Shown: piece by piece, positions 16,515-22,866 of the stretch | Layout of the letters: the number at the start of each line of letters is the position of its first letter | Numbering within the stretch: the first letter of the stretch is position 1 | Assembly: GCA_014324115.1 (NCBI GenBank) | Contig: JACOMS010000007.1 | Span: 1-37,524 of the forward strand | Reading direction: 5' to 3' | Origin: Hyphomonadaceae bacterium | GTDB lineage: Bacteria; Pseudomonadota; Alphaproteobacteria; Caulobacterales; Maricaulaceae | DNA: 37,524 bases | Notes under the pieces: generated by a model | Databases searched by the model: none | Seen by the model: only the letters and a program-made list of their open reading frames with translations | Told to the model about the DNA's origin: nothing | Program-made: the position numbers and the translations under genes

Positions 16515-17450
16515 ATGGCATCTATAACGCAAATATCTGTTATTTCTGACATAGCAGCCGGTGTCGGAGCGGACGTGCTTACTGCTGTTCTAAAATCCGT
16601 CGCTGGTCGCGGTATTGCCTTTATTGGTGAGAAAATTGATCGATCTGTCATAGAAAAAGAATTTGAAAAACGTCTGATTGCCTTGCCAATCGGGCAAGGT
16701 GCTTTGTTCGGGTTTACACGTTTTCGTGCGCCGGATGGTCGGACTCTCGAACACGGGCCGATACCTTTGGGGGAGGGTACAAGACCGGCTGCTCCACTGG
16801 TAAGCCTAGGTTTTTCAAACAAGGCCGCTAGGCAAATGGGTGCAGATGTCGTGGAGGCCCTCAAGCCTCCCGCAGGCACCCAGTGGCGAGGCATGACCTT
16901 CTATTGGGCAGTCCGCACTGCCGATAGGGTCGAAATTTTCCATGTGGATGACCCTGCCGCGCTTCAAGCCGAGGCTATCGGCTCCATCTATCGCCAGCAA
17001 GCACTCACCATCCTGGCGAGTCAGGGTGACACGTTGTCAAAGCTTACGCGACAGGCGGAGCTTTTTGATGAGCTTGAAACGCAGATGCGCGAGGAAATCC
17101 GCAAGGCTGGAATCGAAGCTGAATTAGCTGGCATTCGTCAACAAATGCGGCAGGCTGATGCTCTATTTCGTCGCGCACAAGCAGACAGGGACGCCGCAAT
17201 TGCTCGTGCTGAGAAAGCACGTGGATTGCAGGAGGTTACGCGACTTTTGGGCCTTGCAGCAAGCTTTACCAACATGGTGGACGTTGCAATGGCACGAGCT
17301 GATTACGCCACCAGCGAACAGAAGAGTGCGACGGAAATCTACAATATCAATGTGAATAAATATATTTTATTCTTCCGGGAAAACAAAAACATCAGTTCAG
17401 ATGCCCTGCCGGAAGAACCACTCCTACCGCCCGTAGAGCCGTTGCCATGA
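16515..17450 (+). CDS. Hypothetical protein with C-terminal coiled coil
   Basis: The 311-residue protein has no recognised catalytic domain. Residues 1-45 are hydrophobic and alanine/glycine-rich (IAAGVGADVLTAVLKSVAGRG), possibly membrane-associating. A mixed region with WRGMTFYWAVRTADRVEIFHV follows near residue 125. Residues about 160-250 form a long charged helix, probably coiled coil (QAELFDELETQMREEIRKAG, then RRAQADRDAAIARAEKARG). The tail is proline-rich. It follows the Tat-exported protein gene by 7 bases, so the two products may act together across the inner membrane. It ends 80 bases before the end of the convergent helicase gene. Confidence 0.7.
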   Translation: MASITQISVISDIAAGVGADVLTAVLKSVAGRGIAFIGEKIDRSVIEKEFEKRLIALPIGQGALFGFTRFRAPDGRTLEHGPIPLGEGTRPAAPLVSLGFSNKAARQMGADVVEALKPPAGTQWRGMTFYWAVRTADRVEIFHVDDPAALQAEAIGSIYRQQALTILASQGDTLSKLTRQAELFDELETQMREEIRKAGIEAELAGIRQQMRQADALFRRAQADRDAAIARAEKARGLQEVTRLLGLAASFTNMVDVAMARADYATSEQKSATEIYNINVNKYILFFRENKNISSDALPEEPLLPPVEPLP

Positions 17451-17530
17451 TCTAGCTGTCCCACCCCGGATGATTATATAGACCCTCGCCGATCAGAGTT
17501 TTTTTATGGCGCGGGCCCCGCACGCACAGA

Positions 17531-19639
17531 TCAATCATTATTGCCGTCCTTCAGGTCCGCGAAGAATTCGGAGGCGGGGGCGACGCCGGACACGATCAGG
17601 TTTTCCCGGGCCCGGGTGCAGGCCACATAAAACAGCTGGCGCTCGGTCTCAAACACCTCATCAAGCTCAGGCTCATCGGCGACGGTATTGATCCGGTCCT
17701 GGTCCGGAAGGATGTTGGCGTCGCAGGCCATGACGATCACATGACGAAACTCCAGACCCTTGGCCAGGTGCATGGTGCCGATGGCCGTGCGCCCGGTCCG
17801 GTCTTCCACCCGGCCGGACAGTTCCAGCGGTGACTGTCCCGCAGCGTTCACCGCGGCCCGGGCCCTGGCCAGCTCGTCCGCCGACCGGACAAAAACGCCG
17901 ATGTCCTCCGCCGGAATCCCCGCAGCCACAGCCTTGCGGACGGCCTGGCCGATGGCGCGGATTTCCTCATCGGCGTCCCTGTGTATCCGGATGTCGGGCG
18001 CCGGGCCGTTAAAGACCGACACGGTCCGGCGGCGGTCCTCTTCAATGCCGTCCACGTCGCGCATGATATCCGGAAGCAGTCTGTCCGCGGACCGGCGAAT
18101 CTGATGCGATGTTCTGTAGTTGACTTTCAGGGTGTGGGAGCGTCCGCGCACATCGATGCCGAGGCCAAGCCATGAAAAGGGTTCCTGAAAAATGCGCTGC
18201 CCCAGGTCTCCGGCAAAAAACAGGGCCTGCGGGTCGTCCGGAGCAAGGGCGGCCAGCATTTTCAGCTCCGGCACGCCCAGGTCCTGCGCTTCATCGACAA
18301 TAATATGTGTAAACGGTTTGTCCCGCCGGTCGCCGTAATGGGCGGCCACGGCGCCGAACACCGCGGCAGGCGTATATATGTGCTGCCCGGCAATGATCTG
18401 TCTGGCCCGTTCAAACACAGGCCACAGCCGCTCACGCTGCCGCCGTCCCAGCCGGTTTTTTCGCCCCAGCCGCGGCACCCGGGCGTAAGCCTCCGGCCCG
18501 TCAATCTGCCACGGGTCAATGACATGCCGCCACTCCGACAGCAGAAACCGGTTCGTGAACCCGTCAAGCTCCTGCTCCGCGGCGGCCTGCGCCAGGGCCG
18601 GGGCCACGTGATCCTGTCGCGCCGGTTCGGGATTGTAACCCCTGATGAGGGTAAACAGCTCCCGGGCCGCATCCTCAAAGGGCCGGACTGATACCTTGTG
18701 ATCGAGATTCGGGTGGTCGGGCAACAGCAGTTTCAGCCTGTGCTCCAGGGCATTGGCCAGGGGGCCGGAGAATGTAGTCAAAAGCAGTCTGGCCTGCGGG
18801 TCCGACCGGAGAACACGGGCCGCCCGGTGCAGGGCCACCACAGTCTTTCCCGTACCCGCCGACCCGGCCACGCGGGCCGGACCTGAAAACCCGGCGTCAA
18901 CAAACCGCCGTTGCAGCGGGTGCAGATACACGGCCCATTTATCCCACGGATAGTCGAGGGCCTGTTCCAGTTCCCCGACATTGTCCATGATGCGGAAACG
19001 CCGCTGCGCGTCAGGATGGGCGAAAGGATCACTGTCCGCCGCGGCCGCATCGGGGACGGTCAGCCGACCGGTTGCCACATAGTCCAGCAGGGCTTCCGCA
19101 GCTTCACCGGGAATATGGTCGGCGAGGTCAAGAAAATTATCTTCCGAGGCCTTACGCACGTCCCCGAGCCAGTCCTGCGGCACTCCGGCGCCCAGCAGGT
19201 CATCATCATTGAGCCCGGCAAACAGGGGCGGCAACGACGGGGCCGCCGCCACGTCTGCGCGTTCGGGGGCCGCCGCCGCAATATAGTTCGGGACGATGAT
19301 GTCCTCGACACGTTCACGCACCTCGACAATCTGCGCGGCACCGGTGCGGGGATGGGCATCAATGCGCCGCCGCTCCGCCCACTGATAGGCGTCGTCATGA
19401 TGGTCCACATAGGCGACCAGAAAACTCGATCCGGTTTTGTGCACAATCAGGCGCAGGTCGAGATTGACGCGCACGGACCGGAAATTGCTGTCCCTGGACG
19501 CCTCAATACGATGAAACTGCAACCCGGGAGCGGCCGGGTTCTGCTGCAGATCAAACACCGTGACCTTGACGGCTCTTTGTTCGGCGTTGGTCAGCCGGGC
19601 GAGGGCGCTCTGAAACGTATCTGCGAGGAGGAATTTCAC
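17531..19639 (-). CDS. RelE-like domain fused to UvrD-family (SF1) helicase
   Basis: The 702-residue protein has an N-terminal RelE/ParE-like fold (about 1-90: FQSALARLTNAEQRAVKVTV, RIEASRDSNFRSVRVNLDLR, DHHDDAYQWAER). After a linker comes a superfamily I helicase core. Visible motifs are Walker A GSAGTGKT (259-266), DEAQD (449-453), motif III GDLGQRIFQEPFSW (478-491), NYRTS near 507, TMHLAKGLEF (622-631) and YVACTRA (671-677). All helicase motifs are intact. Such fusions recur in bacteria, often near restriction genes; unwinding or displacing nucleic acid is the expected activity. The GTG start overlaps the TIR/NDT-like gene's stop as GTGA, so the two proteins are translated together. Whether the RelE part cleaves RNA is unknown. 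Confidence 0.88.
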   Translation of the reverse strand: MKFLLADTFQSALARLTNAEQRAVKVTVFDLQQNPAAPGLQFHRIEASRDSNFRSVRVNLDLRLIVHKTGSSFLVAYVDHHDDAYQWAERRRIDAHPRTGAAQIVEVRERVEDIIVPNYIAAAAPERADVAAAPSLPPLFAGLNDDDLLGAGVPQDWLGDVRKASEDNFLDLADHIPGEAAEALLDYVATGRLTVPDAAAADSDPFAHPDAQRRFRIMDNVGELEQALDYPWDKWAVYLHPLQRRFVDAGFSGPARVAGSAGTGKTVVALHRAARVLRSDPQARLLLTTFSGPLANALEHRLKLLLPDHPNLDHKVSVRPFEDAARELFTLIRGYNPEPARQDHVAPALAQAAAEQELDGFTNRFLLSEWRHVIDPWQIDGPEAYARVPRLGRKNRLGRRQRERLWPVFERARQIIAGQHIYTPAAVFGAVAAHYGDRRDKPFTHIIVDEAQDLGVPELKMLAALAPDDPQALFFAGDLGQRIFQEPFSWLGLGIDVRGRSHTLKVNYRTSHQIRRSADRLLPDIMRDVDGIEEDRRRTVSVFNGPAPDIRIHRDADEEIRAIGQAVRKAVAAGIPAEDIGVFVRSADELARARAAVNAAGQSPLELSGRVEDRTGRTAIGTMHLAKGLEFRHVIVMACDANILPDQDRINTVADEPELDEVFETERQLFYVACTRARENLIVSGVAPASEFFADLKDGNND

Positions 19640-20610
19640 ACTGCGTTGTTCTGTGCCAGATCTTTCATGCGCGAACGAATGTTTCTGATCAACCCGTCCC
19701 GTCCCTGTTCAGTGTTGTCATAAATAACATACCGGTGATGGCCGATATCGAAAGGTATGTCGTCCTTATTTTGAGCCACAGGTATGACCGGGCGCCCCAG
19801 GGTATGGGCGATACCCGCCTCATAAAACACGTTCGGGTTTTTGTCGCTAAAGTCGCAAATGACGAACCTGGAACGAAAAATCAGGGAGAAAATATCCTGT
19901 ATGACTTCTGAATTTTTCCAAACCTGATCCGCTCTTGATACCTGCAGGCCCATATCCTGTCCGGCCTGTTTGACGGCCTCAAAAACCGGGTCAAATGCCG
20001 CATCGAACGGCATCATCACCGACACCAGTTTTGGATCCGGGGCACCCTCGGGAATACGAAAGACTTCGGGTTGAATGTAAAATTTCTGATTGGCCAGGCT
20101 CTCCGGAACCTGGCTCTCCGGGGCCTGACCCACCGGAAAAAGCGCCCGATAGGGTTCGCGCAATGCTGCAAATTGACGTTCGGAAACAAGGCCTGCGTCG
20201 ATCAGCGCGGCCCGAAGATCAACGTCCCTGACCGCCCAATGCTTTACCTCGCCCGGTTTGATATTTTGAGGCTCCAGTTCGTGGATATCCAGTTTCTCTT
20301 TGAGGGCAAACAACCGGCGAGCGGAAATTTCCGGCAACCCGGGAATAAACGAATACTCAATTTTGACGCCCCGATTCCTGGGTTGAATGCTATCTATCCT
20401 GCCCAACCGGGCAACCCAGTTATTTGACTTCCTGTATGCGAACAGGGCAGGCAGGGCACATAATTCTCTCCGGTTCTCAGGGGTGAGATTCCTGTAACGG
20501 CCTCCGATATGACCACCGGTGTATTCAAAAATCCTCTTGCGTGCCAGTATGGAAGAAAACCTGGAATTAAGCCATTCTCTTTCGTTTGAGCTTATCAACA
20601 GATTATACAT
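19636..20610 (-). CDS. TIR/nucleoside-deoxyribosyltransferase-like effector with novel N-terminal domain
   Basis: The 324-residue protein has two parts. Residues 196-312 form a TIR-like/NDT-like domain: SVMMPFDAAFDPVFEAVKQA, then IFRSRFVICDFSDKNPNVFY near 243-262, EAGIAHTLGRPVIPVAQ, and PFDIGHHRYVIYD. The glutamate in VFYEAGIAHTLG is the likely catalytic residue. Domains of this class cleave N-glycosidic bonds of nucleotides, including NAD in some defence systems. Residues 1-150 (MYNLLISSNEREWLNSRF; NLTPENRRELCALPALFAYR; EYSFIPGLPEISARRL) are a domain I do not recognise; a diverged copy occurs at 20690-21451. GAGGAGCG precedes the ATG. It overlaps the RelE-UvrD gene by 4 bases, so a sensor-effector pair is plausible but unproven. 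Confidence 0.8.
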   Translation of the reverse strand: MYNLLISSNEREWLNSRFSSILARKRIFEYTGGHIGGRYRNLTPENRRELCALPALFAYRKSNNWVARLGRIDSIQPRNRGVKIEYSFIPGLPEISARRLFALKEKLDIHELEPQNIKPGEVKHWAVRDVDLRAALIDAGLVSERQFAALREPYRALFPVGQAPESQVPESLANQKFYIQPEVFRIPEGAPDPKLVSVMMPFDAAFDPVFEAVKQAGQDMGLQVSRADQVWKNSEVIQDIFSLIFRSRFVICDFSDKNPNVFYEAGIAHTLGRPVIPVAQNKDDIPFDIGHHRYVIYDNTEQGRDGLIRNIRSRMKDLAQNNAV

Positions 20611-20657
20611 CGTCGCTCCTCACATCCGAATGCTGTCATGACTCTGTTGCCCGCATA

Positions 20658-20803
20658 ACCGACATGGACTCAATGTCAAGTCTTTTGCCCTACACCCTGA
20701 ACACTGTCATGACTTCATCACTGAGATGGTTGATGACCCTGACGGCGAACCGGCCGGTTGAGGGCCGGGCAAAGGGCTGTGAGGTGTCCGGGCACAGGGT
20801 CGC
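20658..20803. repeat. Mod 3'-end repeat, copy C
   Basis: About 145 bases closely match the 21962-22104 copy and, less closely, the true end of mod (22740-22866). It holds the last ~32 codons of a Mod-like gene (ending INHLSDEVMTVFRV on the - strand), a TAG stop at 20690, and a flank with the near-palindrome GACATGGACTCAATGTC (20661-20677). Confidence 0.85.
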
Positions 20804-21451
20804 CCTCAATACTCGCAGGCCCATATTCTGTCCGGCCTGTTTGACGGCCTCAAAAACCGGATCAGGTGCCGGATCGGACGGCACCATCACCGACACCGGT
20901 TTCGGATCCGGGGGAGCATCGGGGGGAGCATCGGGAATATCAAAGACTTCGGGCTGAATGCAGGTGTCCCGGTTGGGCGGGGCCTAGCCCTTCTGGAAAA
21001 GCGCCCGATAGGGATCGGGCAATTTTGCAAACTGGCGTTCGGAAACAATATCCCCGGCAATCAACACGGCCCGAAGATCAACGTCCTTGACCGCCCAGAT
21101 CGCCTGACGCAGTTCAGCTTCACCAAAGTCCAGTTCCCATTCAAGGTCAGGCAACCGGTTGGCAGGGATTTCCGGCAACCCGGGAATAAACGAATATTCA
21201 AACCTGACTTTTGATGGCCTGGTTCGAATGTTCTCTATTTTACCCAGTCGTACAGCCTGGTCGCATGAACCAACATACGCAAACACTGCAGGCAGGCCGC
21301 ATAATTCTTCCCTGTTTTCAGGGGTGAGATCACAATAATGTTCCTCTATGGATTCAGCTGTGTATCCAAAAACCCAGTATTCCCCGAGTTCCAGTACCCA
21401 GGGCCTGCCTTGGAAATCGTCTTTATTTGCGGCTACCAACAGGTTATACAT
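20690..21451 (-). pseudogene. Chimera: TIR-associated N-domain, half TIR-like domain, Mod tail, with in-frame amber stop
   Basis: Reading left from ATG 21451, 155 codons (starting MYNLLVAANKDDFQGRPW) are a diverged relative of the N-terminal domain of the 19636-20610 protein. They end at TAG 20984-20986. The same frame continues without any other stop through the front of a TIR-like domain (VSVMVPSDPAPDPVFEAVKQ), then switches to a Mod C-terminal tail (QPFARPSTGRFAVRVINHLS) and stops at 20690. Without the amber codon it would be a 253-residue hybrid. The catalytic second half of the TIR-like domain is missing, so it is probably inactive as an enzyme. The 155-residue part alone may be expressed; readthrough is possible but unsupported. 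Confidence 0.78.
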
Positions 21452-21481
21452 CTTTATTTGCGGCTACCAACAGGTTATACA
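21420..21481. repeat. 31-bp perfect tandem duplication covering a start codon
   Basis: Two identical 31-base units at 21420-21450 and 21451-21481 duplicate the start region of the chimeric gene. Because 31 is not a multiple of three, the upstream ATG (21482) opens only a 12-codon frame (MYNLLVAANKDV), while the inner ATG (21451) opens the 155-codon frame. Loss or gain of a unit would switch which start leads the transcript. Confidence 0.9.
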
Positions 21482-21505
21482 TCAGTCTTTTCTTCTTTCT
21501 AATGA

Positions 21506-21850
21506 TTATCTAATAGTAAACCGGATATCTCCTCCGAGATCCACCCTTAACTTTTCATTCCCGTTCTGCTCTGCCCAGAACCAGGGTTTCATCCCGTTAT
21601 CATCCGGGATATGAGGTTCAGCTCCAGCCTGGACAAGAAGTCTACAGACTTCAACTCTATCCATTGAAGCTGCCAGATGTAGAGGGGTTTGTCCGGTAAT
21701 ATCCTTGACATCAAGGTCAACTTTCTGTTCAATGAGGTATTTGACCAAATCAACCATACCTCTATAGGACGCTATATGCAGAGGGGTTTGACCATAAGAA
21801 TCCACCTGATTAAAATTGTCCGTGTAGAGTACTTCGTATAAGTCTCTCAT
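21506..21850 (-). CDS. Small ankyrin-repeat protein
   Basis: The 114-residue protein contains about two and a half ankyrin repeats: SYGQTPLHIASYRGMVDLVK then YLIEQKVDLDV; TGQTPLHLAASMDRVEVCRL then LVQAGAEPHIP; and a degenerate third, NGMKPWFWAEQNGNEKLRV. TPLH motifs are intact. No signal or membrane segment is seen, so it is a cytoplasmic protein-binding module. Its base composition is more AT-rich than the neighbouring restriction genes. It sits between the two chimeric remnants and could be a passenger or a regulator; the binding partner is unknown. Confidence 0.8.
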   Translation of the reverse strand: MRDLYEVLYTDNFNQVDSYGQTPLHIASYRGMVDLVKYLIEQKVDLDVKDITGQTPLHLAASMDRVEVCRLLVQAGAEPHIPDDNGMKPWFWAEQNGNEKLRVDLGGDIRFTIR

Positions 21851-21961
21851 GATTACACCGATACATAAGTATTCCCGGAATACTCAAGCTCCTCTCTTCT
21901 GTCCTTTCTTCATCGCCCCTTAACGCTCCGGACATTCCCGCGACTCCGCTACCCGTATAAT

Positions 21962-22104
21962 CGACATGGACTCCATGTCAAGTCTTTTGCCTCACGCCCT
22001 GAACACTGTCATGACTTCATCACTGAGATGATTGATGACCCTGACGGCGAACCGGCCGGTTGAGGGCCGGGCAAAGGGCTGTGAGGTGTCCGGGTACAGG
22101 GTCG
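21962..22104. repeat. Mod 3'-end repeat, copy B, with 17-bp palindrome
   Basis: This copy includes the palindrome GACATGGACTCCATGTC (21963-21979, 8-bp arms around one base) just past the stop codon at 21992. The coding part ends VINHLSDEVMTVFRA on the - strand. It is nearly identical to copy C and shares an upstream flank (CCCG...TAA[TC]CGACATGG) with it. The palindrome could be a terminator stem or a recombination site. Confidence 0.85.
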
Positions 22105-22310
22105 TCCCTGATACTTCCAGCTTCGTACGCTGTCCGGCCTGTTTGACGGCCTCAAAGACCGGGTCAAGTGCCGGATCGAACGGCATCATCACCGACACCG
22201 GCTTTGGATCCGGGGAGTCCCCGGGAATATCAAAGACTTCGGGTTGAATGCTATCTATTCTACCCAACCGGGCAATCCAGTCATTAAATCCTGTATCATT
22301 GTCTTATTTC
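21992..22310 (-). pseudogene. Internally deleted TIR-like/Mod-tail chimeric remnant
   Basis: The frame reads DWIARLGRIDSIQP, then directly EVFDIPGDSPDPKPVSVMMP, FDPALDPVFEAVKQAGQ, and finally the Mod tail QPFARPSTGRFAVRVINH ending at 21992. Compared with the intact gene at 19636-20610, 312 bases (104 codons) are missing between two copies of GGGTTGAAT (20068-20076 and 20380-20388); the remnant has a single copy at 22241-22249. Its 5' end is lost at the stop of the preceding 83-residue gene. Only a TTG at 22267 could start it. It is most likely a non-functional recombination product. Confidence 0.8.
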
Positions 22311-22561
22311 TAAAGTCCAACAAGTTTGAAAAGCGCTACTATCGCGCCTGTAAGGGCAGATCCAGCCAACATTGGCTTAATTACATAACCAATTTTTACG
22401 TCGGTAACATCAGCGTTTATTTTTTTAATTTCCGCAATTGTTTTTTCAGTTTCTGAAACCGTTTTTGCCCTTTCTTTGGAAAAATTTATGGTCTCTTCCA
22501 TAAGTCTGTAAAGCTCCGCCCGCATCTTGTCATCGGCCAGTCTTTGATCTTCCTGTGTCAT
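22310..22561 (-). CDS. Small coiled-coil protein with C-terminal membrane helix
   Basis: The 83-residue protein starts MTQEDQRLADDKMRAELYRL and has a charged helix to about residue 55 (EETINFSKERAKTVSETEKT). A likely transmembrane segment follows (YVIKPMLAGSALTGAIVALF) and ends KLVGL. The ATG has two good Shine-Dalgarno candidates (GAGGT and GAGAGG). It resembles small tail-anchored or holin-sized proteins in layout but I do not recognise the family. It lies about 200 bases downstream of mod on the same strand and ends where the chimeric remnant begins. Confidence 0.65.
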   Translation of the reverse strand: MTQEDQRLADDKMRAELYRLMEETINFSKERAKTVSETEKTIAEIKKINADVTDVKIGYVIKPMLAGSALTGAIVALFKLVGL

Positions 22562-22739
22562 CGTTACCTCTCACCTCTTTTTTCCTCAATTTATCCAGAC
22601 CGGCTTGACCTTGTTATACGCCGCCGTAGAGCCCCTGGCCGGAAAAATCAGCGTTTTTTCGGGGGTTCGGATAACAATCCTGCTTGAAGCATCTGCAATC
22701 ATATTAACCAAATGATCTGTTTTGGGTTTTTCACTTAGG

Positions 22740-22866
22740 TACGTGGGCTCCATGTCAGGTCTTTTGCCTCACACCCTGAACACTTTCATGACTTCATCGC
22801 CGAAATGGTTGATGACCTTGACGGCGAGCCGGCCGGTTGAGGGCCGGGCAAAGGGCCGTGATTTAT
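22740..22866. repeat. Mod 3'-end repeat, copy A (the genuine gene end)
   Basis: This is the end of the intact mod gene (DKSRPFARPSTGRLAVKVIN to VFRV, stop at 22769) plus its 3' flank. Copies B and C match it over the coding tail and CATGTCA[AG]GTCTTTTGCC flank but share several substitutions with each other, so B and C descend from a second, diverged Mod gene or from each other. Confidence 0.85.

Noticed and set aside
18911-19723. 270-codon + strand frame opposite the RelE-UvrD helicase
   Set aside because: Antisense shadow of a well-supported gene, without a domain or Shine-Dalgarno sequence.
20658-22866. Diversity-generating retroelement (template/variable repeats)
   Set aside because: No reverse transcriptase is present, and differences among the repeat copies are not confined to adenines.
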